DNA from: RGIG4708 sp045538875
GTDB lineage: Bacteria > Bacillota > Clostridia > UMGS1810
Reading direction: 5' to 3'
Length of the DNA: 64,000 nt
NCBI GenBank assembly: GCA_045538875.1
Contig: JAZQEG010000017.1
Location: forward strand, 13,772-77,771
The position numbers and the translations under genes are program-made. Positions 44,274 to 52,972 of the stretch are shown piece by piece. Position 1 is the first letter of the stretch. Each line of letters starts with the position of its first letter. The notes below the pieces were generated by a model, which saw only the letters and a list, made by a program, of their open reading frames with translations, searched no databases and was not told the DNA's origin.

Positions 44274-45695
44274 TTAAATTCCTCTCTTTCGTTCGCTTAT
44301 TTTATATTCGTATTTACTTTTTCCATCAACTTTAGGTGATTCTGTTGGATAAACATTGGTAAAGCAACCATGGCAATAACCGCATCCGTTTTCTGTTTCG
44401 ATTATTTTGCCTAAGTTTTCGATGCTCAAAAATCCAAGTGAATCAACATCAATAATTTTTTGCATTTCTTCAATGGTGTGATTTGCTGCTATAAGTACAT
44501 CACGGGATGCAATATCAGTTCCATAATAACACGGATTAAGGAATTGCGGTGCCGATGAGCGCATATGCACCTCTTTGGCACCTGCATCACGCAACAGTTT
44601 AACAATACGCGCGCTTGTGGTACCGCGGACAATTGAATCGTCAACCAAAACAACTCTTTTGCCTTTTACAGTTTCCGAAACAACATTGAGTTTGATTTTA
44701 ACCTTTTCCTCCCTTGCCTTTTGACCGGGATCAATAAATGTTCTGCCAATGTATTTGTTTTTTATAAAACCAATTCCATAAGGTATACCCGATTGTTTTG
44801 AATAGCCGAGTGCCGCATCAAGCCCCGAATCGGGTACGCCAATTACAACATCAGCCTCAACAGGCTGTTGCATTGCAAGATACCTTCCTGCGTTTAAACG
44901 GGCTTTATGAACACTGTATCCATCTACAACAGAGTCTGGCCTTGCGGTGTACAAATATTCAAATATACAAATAGTTTTATTTTGCTTGTTACAGTGAGTT
45001 GTTATTGTTCTGATGCCGCCATCGGAGTCAAATACTACTATTTCACCAGGTTCGATATCTCTTATAAACTGTGCACCAACCGAATCAAGAGCACATGTTT
45101 CGGATGCAACAACATAGCTGCCCTCTTTGGTTATACCATAACACAACGGATGAAATCCATGAGGGTCACGCGCAGCAATGAGCTTGGTAGGCGACATTAC
45201 AAGAAGTGAATATGAGCCTTTTAAACTATACATTGCCTGCTCGAGTGCCTCTTCTACCGATGGACACTTTATACGCTGCTTGGTAATAAGATATGCAATA
45301 ACCTCAACATCACGGCGGCTGTGAAAAATGGAACCTTCCATCTCAATTTCACGCCTGAGTTCATTTCCGTTTATAAGGCTGCCCTGATTTGCAAGAGCGT
45401 AGTGTCCGTTGTAATGGTTTACAATAACCGGTTGCGAATTGTGCACACCTCTGGTATTGTCGGCACCGTATCTGACATGACCAATTGCTGCATTACCCTC
45501 GCCAAGCTCATCGAGTACTCTGTGAGTAAACACATCATTAACTATACCCTTTGCCTTGTGCGAGCGAAAAAGTCCGTCGTCACAAACAACTATACCACAG
45601 CTTTCCTGACCGCGATGCTGAAGTGCAAACAAACCGTAGTATGTACTTGCTGCAACGTTGCAGGCTTCCTTTGCAATAATACCAAAAACACTCAT
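44274..45695 (-). CDS. purF: Amidophosphoribosyltransferase PurF lacking the N-terminal Cys nucleophile
   Basis: First committed purine enzyme: PRPP plus an amino donor gives phosphoribosylamine. The transferase domain looks intact, with the PRPP loop VVLVDDSIVRGTT and the C-terminal Fe-S-type cysteines in CGYCHGCF. The glutaminase domain is present (YYGLFALQHRGQES) but begins MSVFGI where active enzymes have Cys-Gly-Val-Phe-Gly-Ile, so the Ntn nucleophile Cys is absent. The oxyanion motif usually read HNGNLVN is NQGSLIN. An in-frame TAA two codons upstream rules out a longer start. Length 473 aa is normal. AAGGAG precedes ATG. It may use free ammonia. 92 bases separate it from purE. Confidence 0.92.
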   Translation of the reverse strand: MSVFGIIAKEACNVAASTYYGLFALQHRGQESCGIVVCDDGLFRSHKAKGIVNDVFTHRVLDELGEGNAAIGHVRYGADNTRGVHNSQPVIVNHYNGHYALANQGSLINGNELRREIEMEGSIFHSRRDVEVIAYLITKQRIKCPSVEEALEQAMYSLKGSYSLLVMSPTKLIAARDPHGFHPLCYGITKEGSYVVASETCALDSVGAQFIRDIEPGEIVVFDSDGGIRTITTHCNKQNKTICIFEYLYTARPDSVVDGYSVHKARLNAGRYLAMQQPVEADVVIGVPDSGLDAALGYSKQSGIPYGIGFIKNKYIGRTFIDPGQKAREEKVKIKLNVVSETVKGKRVVLVDDSIVRGTTSARIVKLLRDAGAKEVHMRSSAPQFLNPCYYGTDIASRDVLIAANHTIEEMQKIIDVDSLGFLSIENLGKIIETENGCGYCHGCFTNVYPTESPKVDGKSKYEYKISERKRGI

Positions 45696-45755
45696 AAATT
45701 ACTCCTTCCGCGAAATAGGTTTCGCTTAATCAAATATGTTTAAATTAAATGGAAT

Positions 45756-45778
45756 AAGCGGAATATTAAATTCCGCTT
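45756..45778 (-). other. Hairpin in the purE-purF spacer
   Basis: AAGCGGAA / TTCCGCTT stem with a seven-base loop, no T-run. It is inside the operon and may stabilise or process the mRNA. Confidence 0.4.
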
Positions 45779-45787
45779 GTATAGATA

Positions 45788-46282
45788 TTAAAAATTATAT
45801 GTATCCTCTATTTCTTTATTTTTATCAAGGACATTTTGTGTTGCTTTACTTCTAAAATCGGCATATTTTTGTGCAAGAGCCTCATCACCGATAGCAAGCA
45901 TCTGTATTGCCAAAAGTGCCGCATTTTGTGCACCGTTTATTGCAACAGTAGCCACAGGCATACCGCTTGGCATCTGAACTGTAGACAAGAGCGCATCAAA
46001 ACCGTCAAGCGTGGTTGACTTAACTGGAATACCTATTACAGGCAATATTGTATTTGCAGCAACTGCTCCTGCAAGGTGAGCCGCCATACCTGCTGCAGCA
46101 ATAATTACACCAAATCCGTTATTCTTGGCATTGGCTGTAAACTGTTGTGCCTCAACAGGTGTACGATGAGCAGAATACACATGCACCTCAAATGGTACAT
46201 CAAAATCTTTAAGTGTATTTATTGCTTTTTCAACAACAGGCAAATCACTTGCACTACCCATAATAATTGCAACTTTTTTCAT
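45788..46282 (-). CDS. purE: N5-carboxyaminoimidazole ribonucleotide mutase PurE
   Basis: Rearranges N5-CAIR to CAIR. The signature VAIIMGSASDLPVVEKA and SAHRTP, AAAGMAAHLAG and TVQMPSGMPVATVAI are all present; a purK gene would be expected elsewhere for the class I route. ATG 46282 has GGAGG seven bases upstream, giving 164 aa; the longer frame to 46384 runs through the riboswitch terminator and is not real. It is the first gene of the purine operon and lies right behind the ZTP riboswitch. Confidence 0.96.
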   Translation of the reverse strand: MKKVAIIMGSASDLPVVEKAINTLKDFDVPFEVHVYSAHRTPVEAQQFTANAKNNGFGVIIAAAGMAAHLAGAVAANTILPVIGIPVKSTTLDGFDALLSTVQMPSGMPVATVAINGAQNAALLAIQMLAIGDEALAQKYADFRSKATQNVLDKNKEIEDTYNF

Positions 46283-46301
46283 AATGTTACCTCCATAAAA
46301 A

Positions 46302-46337
46302 TACAAAAGGACACACCTATGCATAATAGATGTGCCC
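46302..46337 (-). terminator. Riboswitch expression-platform terminator
   Basis: GGGCACATCTAT pairs with ATAGGTGTGTCC (two or three G-U pairs), followed by TTTTGTATTTTT, and lies 20 bases before purE. Confidence 0.85.
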
Positions 46338-46430
46338 AGACGGTCGACAAATAAATTCTCTGCTCCTTTGCGGTTATCCGCCAAGCACCACCATAGCTTA
46401 TGGTTAACTCTTTCCGTCAGTTACAGAAAA
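46302..46430 (-). promoter_or_regulatory. ZTP riboswitch (pfl motif) controlling the purine operon
   Basis: The leader between promoter and purE shows the pfl-motif landmarks on the minus strand: AACTGACGGA near the 5' end (about 46414-46426), ACCGCAAAGGAGC in the middle, and the diagnostic 3' element ACCGTCTGGGCA (46334-46344). The GGGCA of that element is also the 5' arm of an intrinsic terminator (46309-46337), so ligand binding and termination exclude each other. Known biology: ZTP binding promotes expression. The alternative, a guanine-type riboswitch, does not fit. Confidence 0.82.
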
Positions 46431-46439
46431 TACAAGATT

Positions 46440-46468
46440 ATTATATCAAACTGCCTCAAAATTGTCAA
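46440..46468 (-). promoter_or_regulatory. Perfect-consensus promoter of the purine operon
   Basis: TTGACA (46463-46468), 17 bases, TATAAT (46440-46445), with TGA before the -10. Transcription would start about 150 bases before purE, at the 5' edge of the riboswitch. Confidence 0.9.
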
Positions 46469-46579
46469 CAATTTAAGCTATTTTAAGACAAATTTTTAAA
46501 ATTAATAACTGTATTTACCAACTATTTGGTTATAATCAACTAAAACAATTTTGAAAACGGATTTTTAATGCGTATATTT

Positions 46580-46608
46580 AAAAGCAGAAACGAAAAATTC
46601 GTTTCTGC
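46580..46608 (-). terminator. Terminator of the OPT-PqqD unit
   Basis: GCAGAAACGA / TCGTTTCTGC hairpin followed on the minus strand by TTTT, 25 bases past the PqqD-like stop. Confidence 0.8.
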
Positions 46609-46632
46609 CTTTAAATATCAATTATCGAAAAT

Positions 46633-46980
46633 TTACTTCCACTGTATAAATTTGTAGCTGTCCATTATCTGAAAAAATTTTGAAAGTCTTTCATAAAGAG
46701 GCTCGCTTTTTTGGCCAAATTTATTTTTAACAAGCTTTCCAATTTCAAAAATACTGCGTTTTCCATCAGCACACAAAACAGAGTAGCTCCCAAGCTCATC
46801 AAGATGTATATAACTAACCTTAGGTTTAAAAAACAGTATTTGTGCAATGCGGTTAATAATACCTTTGTTATGGATTTGAAGTGTTACTATTCCATCATCG
46901 TCTGCCTTGTACTCTATACTGCTGCTCACAAGCGGTATTTTGTCAAGATAGTTTTGGCTGTTTGCTTTACTTTTTTTCAT
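46633..46980 (-). CDS. PqqD-family protein (RiPP recognition element-like)
   Basis: A 115-aa cytoplasmic protein with the PqqD fold pattern: IPLVSSSIEYKADDDGIVTLQIHNKG, LDELGSYSVLCADGKRSIFEIGKLV, and EPLYERLSKFFQIMDSYKFIQW. PqqD domains (RRE) bind precursor peptides and hand them to radical SAM or other modifying enzymes. No modifying enzyme or precursor peptide is nearby; instead the gene starts three bases after an OPT peptide-transporter gene. It may serve the transporter or a remote pathway. AGGT precedes the ATG. Confidence 0.88.
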   Translation of the reverse strand: MKKSKANSQNYLDKIPLVSSSIEYKADDDGIVTLQIHNKGIINRIAQILFFKPKVSYIHLDELGSYSVLCADGKRSIFEIGKLVKNKFGQKSEPLYERLSKFFQIMDSYKFIQWK

Positions 46981-46983
46981 GGT

Positions 46984-48897
46984 TTATTTACCTAAATTGC
47001 TTCTTTTTTTGAGCAATGAAAATTTAACAACAGTAAATATTGTTATTGCAAAAAGTACAAGGCTAAGAACATTTGCTACACCTGCTGGTAATGAAAGCAC
47101 TGCAGATATATCAATAACATTACTAATGCCAAATACAGCAAATATTGCAAGTATAATACCAACAATACCCTCGCCTGCAATCATACCCGAACAAAAGAGG
47201 ATACCATCGTTGATGATGTTTTTCTTGGTAGTTTCGTCTTTTTTGAGTTTTTCAAATACAAGGCGAACAAGACCGCCCACCATAATGCATGCATTAAGCT
47301 GTACAGGGAGATACACACCAATTGCAAACGGAAGTACAGGAATGCCTACAACCTCAACAACAATTGCAATAAACACACCAATGAAAACAAGTGTCCAAGG
47401 CAGGTTTGCATTCATAACACCTTCGATAATCATCTTCATAAGGGTGGCTTGAGGAGCCGCGAGCTCTTCGGAACCAAAGCCCCACGCAGAATCAAGAAGG
47501 TAAAGTGTACCGCCTATTGCAAGAGCTGATGCTGCAACACCAATAATTTCACCAATCTGTTGTTTTTTAGGTGTTGCGCCCAAAAGGTAACCGGTTTTTA
47601 AATCCTGTGATGTGTCGCCCGAAATGGCTGCAATAATACAAATAATAGAGCCTATTGCTATAGCAGCCTGCATACCCTGAGCACCAACTTCACCTGTTAA
47701 TTTAAGCACAAGTGTTGCAATAAGCAGTGTTGCAATTGCCATACCCGAAACAGGGTTGTTACTGCTGCCTACCAAGCCAACCATTCGTGACGAAACAGTT
47801 GCAAAAAAGAATCCAAATACAACAACTATTATTGCACCAATAGGTGAAACAGGAATTGCAGGAACAAGCCACACAAGAATTGTAAGCAATACAATTACTG
47901 CAATAACAGTTTTCATGCTCAAATCCTTTTCGGTACGGAGTGTTGACGAAGCACCTGCAACAGACATACCCTTCATGGCTCCTGCAAATGTAGATAATAT
48001 AAGAGGAAGTGACTTAATAAGGCTTATAATACCTCCGGCAGCAAGTGCTCCTGCACCAATGTATCGAATATATGTGCCCCATATTGCACCAGCGCCTCCA
48101 TCGGCAAACAAATTGCCAATTGTGTCTGTACCGGGATACATAACAATATTTTCACCAAACAAAACAATAAGCGGTATAATTACAAGCCAGCTGAGCACTC
48201 CGCCTGCAAACATATACGAAGATATACGCGGACCGCAAATGTAACCAACGCTCATAACTGCAGGATAAATTTGTGTGCCGATCTCGCCTGCATATCCTTT
48301 AACCCTGAGAGACACTTCACCAGGAACTGCCTTAAGGCCATCTATAATAAATTTAAACAAAGCTGCAAAGCCCATACCTGCAAATACTGTGCCTGCATTG
48401 GCACCACCCTCTTCACCCGCAAGAAGAACCTCTGCACAGGCAGTACCTTCGGGGTAAGGGAGTATGCCGTGCTCTTTTACAATAAGTGCATTACGCAGCG
48501 GCACCATAAAAAATACACCAAGAAGACCGCCAATCAAAGCAATAAGTGTAATTTCCAAAATACCGGGTTTTTGCATTACACCCTCCTGCGCCCACAAAAA
48601 CAGTGCAGGAATTGTAAATATAGCACCAGCAGCTACAGATTCACCAGCTGAACCCACAGTTTGTACAATATTACTTTCGAGGATAGAATTTTTGCGCATA
48701 ATTACTCTGATTACGCCCATTGATATAACAGCTGCAGGAATTGATGCAGAAACTGTCATACCAACACGCAGTCCAAGATATGCATTGGCAGCACCAAAAA
48801 CAACCGCAAGTATAATTCCCATTACTATAGATGTAACAGTTAGCTCGGGTGTTAGTCTCTCGGCGGGAATATATGGTTTAAAATTTTTGTTTTCCAT
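46984..48897 (-). CDS. OPT-family oligopeptide transporter
   Basis: A secondary transporter of the OPT/YSL family with about 15 membrane segments over 637 aa, moving short peptides or metal chelates into the cell. The N-terminal YIPAERLTPELTVTS and segments like GGLLGVFFMVPLRNALIV and PYPEGTACAEVLLAGEEGG are family signatures. AAGGAG precedes ATG 48897 and a promoter lies directly upstream. It is in an operon with the PqqD-like gene. Confidence 0.93.
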   Translation of the reverse strand: MENKNFKPYIPAERLTPELTVTSIVMGIILAVVFGAANAYLGLRVGMTVSASIPAAVISMGVIRVIMRKNSILESNIVQTVGSAGESVAAGAIFTIPALFLWAQEGVMQKPGILEITLIALIGGLLGVFFMVPLRNALIVKEHGILPYPEGTACAEVLLAGEEGGANAGTVFAGMGFAALFKFIIDGLKAVPGEVSLRVKGYAGEIGTQIYPAVMSVGYICGPRISSYMFAGGVLSWLVIIPLIVLFGENIVMYPGTDTIGNLFADGGAGAIWGTYIRYIGAGALAAGGIISLIKSLPLILSTFAGAMKGMSVAGASSTLRTEKDLSMKTVIAVIVLLTILVWLVPAIPVSPIGAIIVVVFGFFFATVSSRMVGLVGSSNNPVSGMAIATLLIATLVLKLTGEVGAQGMQAAIAIGSIICIIAAISGDTSQDLKTGYLLGATPKKQQIGEIIGVAASALAIGGTLYLLDSAWGFGSEELAAPQATLMKMIIEGVMNANLPWTLVFIGVFIAIVVEVVGIPVLPFAIGVYLPVQLNACIMVGGLVRLVFEKLKKDETTKKNIINDGILFCSGMIAGEGIVGIILAIFAVFGISNVIDISAVLSLPAGVANVLSLVLFAITIFTVVKFSLLKKRSNLGK

Positions 48898-48933
48898 ATT
48901 TTTCTCCTTTCGTACATAAACATATACAGTAGA

Positions 48934-48962
48934 ATATTACCATATTTTTGTACCTTTTTCAA
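48934..48962 (-). promoter_or_regulatory. Promoter of the OPT-PqqD unit
   Basis: TTGAAA (48957-48962), 17 bases, TAATAT (48934-48939), TGG before the -10. Confidence 0.75.
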
Positions 48963-49005
48963 TAGTAAATTGCAACAAATAAAATCAATTTATTCATAAA
49001 ACATA

Positions 49006-49929
49006 CTAATTTTGTTTGTTATAGTTAAGAATAATAATACCTGTGCAAATAAGTATAAGTGTAACTATTAAATTTAAAGCCGAAACATTGCTTTGCTCTG
49101 TTAATAAAAGATTTGAAAGCAATACTCCAAACACAGGAATACAAAATGTGTAAATTGTAACCTTAGATACTGTATTGTGCTTTAAAAGTACACCCCACAG
49201 TGCATATGCAATAGCCGAAAGAAAGGCAAGGTATGTGAGCACCAAAAATGCTTTAAAGCTCGATATTACAATGTTTCCACCAAATGCAACACCTATTGCA
49301 ATCATCACAATACCACCCATAAAAAACTGGTATCCGCTTATTATAACAGGGTCTTCATACTTTGAATACTTTTTCATAAGTACCGAAGATACTCCATATG
49401 CTATGCTTGAAAATATAACAAAGCAGTCACCTGTAAAATTCATATTAAAATCAAGTCCATTAAGGTTGATAAGGATTATCCCTGCAAAGCCAAATAAACA
49501 TGCAACTAATTTTTTGAGCGTGAGCCTTTCCTGCCTGAATATAAGACTTGCAACGAGCAGTGCAAAAAAAGCATTTGAACCACTAAGCACTGTGCCTTTT
49601 ACACCAGATGTATTAGCCAAGCCAATATAAAAGAAAATATACTGAATTATTGTTTGAAAGCAGCTTACAGTTGCAACCTTGCGAATGTTTTGTTTTTGAG
49701 GATACAAAAGCTTTTTGCGTGCAATGCTGTAAATTAGTATTGTCAAAACACCTGCAAATGTAAATCGCACACCAGCAAAAAGTATTGTAGATGCCGTATC
49801 CTTAACAGGAAGTATAAGTGAATAACCTATTTTAATAAAAGGTGTTGCACTGCCCCACAGTGCACAGCAAAGTATTGCACCAAGTGCAACAAATATCGGG
49901 TTTGTGTAAAGTTTTTTTGTATTTTCCAT
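49006..49929 (-). CDS. EamA/DMT-family transporter
   Basis: A drug/metabolite-superfamily carrier of 307 aa with ten membrane helices in two EamA repeats. The start GALLCCALWGSATPFIKIGY-like segment and the second-repeat motif YALWGVLLKH are typical. Substrates in the family include amino acids and their derivatives; none can be assigned. CGGAG precedes ATG 49929. It begins 11 bases after the WG-repeat gene with no terminator between, so it may be co-transcribed. Confidence 0.93.
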   Translation of the reverse strand: MENTKKLYTNPIFVALGAILCCALWGSATPFIKIGYSLILPVKDTASTILFAGVRFTFAGVLTILIYSIARKKLLYPQKQNIRKVATVSCFQTIIQYIFFYIGLANTSGVKGTVLSGSNAFFALLVASLIFRQERLTLKKLVACLFGFAGIILINLNGLDFNMNFTGDCFVIFSSIAYGVSSVLMKKYSKYEDPVIISGYQFFMGGIVMIAIGVAFGGNIVISSFKAFLVLTYLAFLSAIAYALWGVLLKHNTVSKVTIYTFCIPVFGVLLSNLLLTEQSNVSALNLIVTLILICTGIIILNYNKQN

Positions 49930-49940
49930 TGTATACTCCG

Positions 49941-52796
49941 TTAGTTTAAAATATTGTATAATCTTAATATAGTAATCATAGACTGCTCAGTAGAATAGCT
50001 CTCTTTAGGCGAAAAATTATTATCCCCTGTTCCATTCATAATTCCGTGTTGTTTCATAGTGTAGACCGAATTTTTTGCCCAGTCGGATATATAAATATCA
50101 TCAGCAAAAAGCTCATCATCAGCCTCAAGCTGCTCCCCAAACAACTGATATACCCTGTGAAGTATGGTTGCAGCCTGTTCCCTCGTGAGATAATCCTGAG
50201 GGGCAAACTTACCGTCACCCACTCCGTTGATAACACCTAAATGTGAAAGCATCAAAACTTTTTTATTATCTGTATCGATGTAAGAGATGCCTGATTCGTC
50301 TGATGTTTTTTGTTTAACAAAAGGTAGTTCATATATAAGCTCACAAAAGCTTTCCCGGGTAATATTTTTGCGGTATCTGCTTTGCAAATGCTCGGGTATA
50401 AGTCCAAGCTCTTTTGCCTTGTCAACATCTTCTTTTGCCCAATCTGATGGGGTGTCATATGTGCAGCGTACAACATTGCCGGCTATACATCCGGCTTTGC
50501 CTAAGCCTCTGCCGATATAAGCAATGCCGTTTTTAAACTCGCCGCCCATCATCCATCTGTGTCCGTTAGTCTCAATTTGAGAAAGAACTATTTCGCCTTT
50601 TTCGTTAATATATGAGGTGTCGCCGTATCTTGAGTAAATCATATTTTGCACAACAGAAGCCATACCCTCTGAAAAAGCTCCCTGTACATAATAGCCCTTG
50701 GGTAGTGCAAGCATATATTCGCCGTCGGTGTTTATATAGCCTTCAAAATTGTAAGTTGATATTCCGATATAACCATTGTCGCCTATTTTTGTTACATAGT
50801 TGTAGTTACTGATAATTGTATTTCCTTTTGAATTTACAAGTCTTGTTCCGAGCAAATCTGTAACAGCAAAAACATCCATTCCGATATGTTCAATGTGCTT
50901 AGCGTTATTTACAAGCACTGTTCCGTCTGTTGCAGTAACTTTGTAAACATTATTATCAGTGAACGACACGATATATCCGTTTTCGGTAATTTGTGTTACA
51001 TTGTCATCGGTTTCGATCAATACATTATGATTTTCGTCTGTTATTATATTGTTTCCGTCGTCAAAAACAAGTATATACTCTTTGACGCCATCAAAAATAA
51101 ACGGTTCTCCAGATTGATACTTTTTAATTAAGCTTTCATTTTCATCAACAAGGCACCATTTGCCGCCTATTTTAACTTTGTATAATTCATCACCAAATCT
51201 AAAAGCGTTGTCTTCGCCGTATTTTTTGACAAACTGTTCTCTAATTTTATCCTGAGGCTCTGTTTTCCACATCTGTTCTTTTGTAATTTCGTTGCCATAC
51301 AAATCAAGGTACTTCGTTTCACCGCTGTACAGTTCAAAAACGTACCCAATAGATGCGTAAACATTAATATTTTTTACATTGCCGTAATCAATATACTCAT
51401 AGTCATACAGAGGCTCTGTTTTTGTTTCGGGCTTAGTGCATCTGATTACGCCGTAATAAGTTCCGTCGGTTACTGTAAAATCGTCTTTATTTGTAACTCC
51501 CCATAAATTTGCGTCTTCCCACCAGTATGAGCTGTCTACTCTGATATTTGTACCCAAAAAATCCGCAATTATATTACCGTCTTTATCTATAAGTTTTTTG
51601 CTTAATGTGTATGCAATACCATTGCGATAACCATGTGACCATTCGTCTGACTCAAACTCAACATTTCCATTGTAGTCAAGCACGTGATGACTCCAGCTTC
51701 CGTCACTGTTAGCTCTTGATGCAAAAGCAACCCCCTCATTATATGATGAAATCATACGATAATTAAAGTCTGTCACCTCTTTGCCGTCCAGATTGTAATA
51801 TCCGCCGTGGTCATATGATTTTTTTGCAGCTATTCTGCCCTCTGATATATCTGAAATATCAATATGCTCTAATGGCAAAATAGTATTACCTTCAAAATCT
51901 ATAACTCCATATAAAGTACCATATTCATCTTTATCTTTACGGGTATTTTGGGCAGAAACAACAATAAGTCTGTTGTCTATATATACTCTGCTTGGTTGAT
52001 ATTGAAGTGTAGGTGAAATAACAATATTACCCTGAACATCAACAAGTCCGTAAAATCCGTCCTTTGATGTTACATAAAAAGTGTTATGTTCATCATACAA
52101 AGGTTTGATGTAATCATATTCAAATTCACCAACCTTTGCGCCCTCATAGTCAAGAAAGCCATATTTCCCCTCGTATTTTGCAATAAAAAGCCAACCCTCA
52201 TAGGGCATTTTTATCTCATCGTATATTGCAGGAATTGCAACTTCAAAATTGTTATTAACAGTTCCTACTTTATAATTATCAAAATAAATCATATGTCCGT
52301 TAAAAAATTTCATACAGTCATATTGATTTTTTTGAACAAATTTGCTGTAAGGCTGTGTTGTAACCAGTTCCTTACCGTGATACACACCAAATTCACCCTG
52401 ATAATACGAAAGCGGTCTGTCGTCATTATTACCCCCGTGGTCTATAAAAATAGTTTCATCAGAAATGCCGATTACATTACCATCATATTCGTGTGATATA
52501 TATCCCTGATAATTCATTACATATGTTTTACCATCTTTGCCTGCCAAAGCGTTAAATTCATCAAATTCACCAATGTAGTTATAATTATCAGATAATTTAT
52601 TGCCATCTGTATCATATATGGCAACAGTGCCGTCTTTGTGAGTAGCTTTGTATATACCAAAATTTTTAATTCGCTCAATACGGCTAAATTCCAGCGGCAT
52701 AATATATTCATAATTCTGTGACTTGATTTGTGCATATACTGGAAGCGATAAAATAAAAATTGTCAAAATCAAAACAAAAGATGTAATGCGTTTCAT
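49941..52796 (-). CDS. Surface WG-repeat protein with SLH anchor
   Basis: A 951-aa exported protein. Signal peptide MKRITSFVLILTIFILSLPVYA, then a long array of WG repeats (units such as KYGFLDYEGAKV, FYGLVDVQGNIVI, TYYGVI, KWCLVDENES) to about 770, and a C-terminal S-layer-homology region: WAKEDVDKAKELGLI, GDGKFAPQDYLTREQAATIL and GDNNFSPKESYSTEQSM. SLH domains bind pyruvylated wall polymer, so it is displayed on the cell surface. WG repeats are beta-rich with unknown ligands. AGGAGG precedes ATG 52796; a good promoter lies 60 bases upstream. Confidence 0.93.
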   Translation of the reverse strand: MKRITSFVLILTIFILSLPVYAQIKSQNYEYIMPLEFSRIERIKNFGIYKATHKDGTVAIYDTDGNKLSDNYNYIGEFDEFNALAGKDGKTYVMNYQGYISHEYDGNVIGISDETIFIDHGGNNDDRPLSYYQGEFGVYHGKELVTTQPYSKFVQKNQYDCMKFFNGHMIYFDNYKVGTVNNNFEVAIPAIYDEIKMPYEGWLFIAKYEGKYGFLDYEGAKVGEFEYDYIKPLYDEHNTFYVTSKDGFYGLVDVQGNIVISPTLQYQPSRVYIDNRLIVVSAQNTRKDKDEYGTLYGVIDFEGNTILPLEHIDISDISEGRIAAKKSYDHGGYYNLDGKEVTDFNYRMISSYNEGVAFASRANSDGSWSHHVLDYNGNVEFESDEWSHGYRNGIAYTLSKKLIDKDGNIIADFLGTNIRVDSSYWWEDANLWGVTNKDDFTVTDGTYYGVIRCTKPETKTEPLYDYEYIDYGNVKNINVYASIGYVFELYSGETKYLDLYGNEITKEQMWKTEPQDKIREQFVKKYGEDNAFRFGDELYKVKIGGKWCLVDENESLIKKYQSGEPFIFDGVKEYILVFDDGNNIITDENHNVLIETDDNVTQITENGYIVSFTDNNVYKVTATDGTVLVNNAKHIEHIGMDVFAVTDLLGTRLVNSKGNTIISNYNYVTKIGDNGYIGISTYNFEGYINTDGEYMLALPKGYYVQGAFSEGMASVVQNMIYSRYGDTSYINEKGEIVLSQIETNGHRWMMGGEFKNGIAYIGRGLGKAGCIAGNVVRCTYDTPSDWAKEDVDKAKELGLIPEHLQSRYRKNITRESFCELIYELPFVKQKTSDESGISYIDTDNKKVLMLSHLGVINGVGDGKFAPQDYLTREQAATILHRVYQLFGEQLEADDELFADDIYISDWAKNSVYTMKQHGIMNGTGDNNFSPKESYSTEQSMITILRLYNILN

Positions 52797-52855
52797 ATTA
52801 TGTACCTCCTTGTTTATTAGTGTTTTTTGCTTTTTAACACATCTGTTGTTATATC

Positions 52856-52884
52856 ATAATAACATAAAAAAGCTCATAATTCAA
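52856..52884 (-). promoter_or_regulatory. Promoter of the WG-repeat gene
   Basis: TTGAAT (52879-52884), 17 bases, TATTAT (52856-52861), TGT before the -10. It begins just downstream of the preceding terminator palindrome. Confidence 0.78.
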
Positions 52885-52885
52885 C

Positions 52886-52921
52886 AAAAGACACCTGATT
52901 GTAATATTACAATCAGGTGTC
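52886..52921 (-). terminator. 32-bp perfect palindrome, terminator of the DUF2130 gene
   Basis: GACACCTGATTGTAAT is followed directly by its complement with no spacer (52890-52921), then TTTTG on the minus strand. It ends the DUF2130 transcript before the WG gene promoter. Confidence 0.8.
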
Positions 52922-52972
52922 TCAAATTTGCGATGATTTATTAAATAAGGTTTTTGCAACATTTAATTTGTA

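Noticed and set aside
46283..46384. Longer purE start
   Set aside because: The extension is the riboswitch terminator and 3' aptamer; GGAGG marks ATG 46282.
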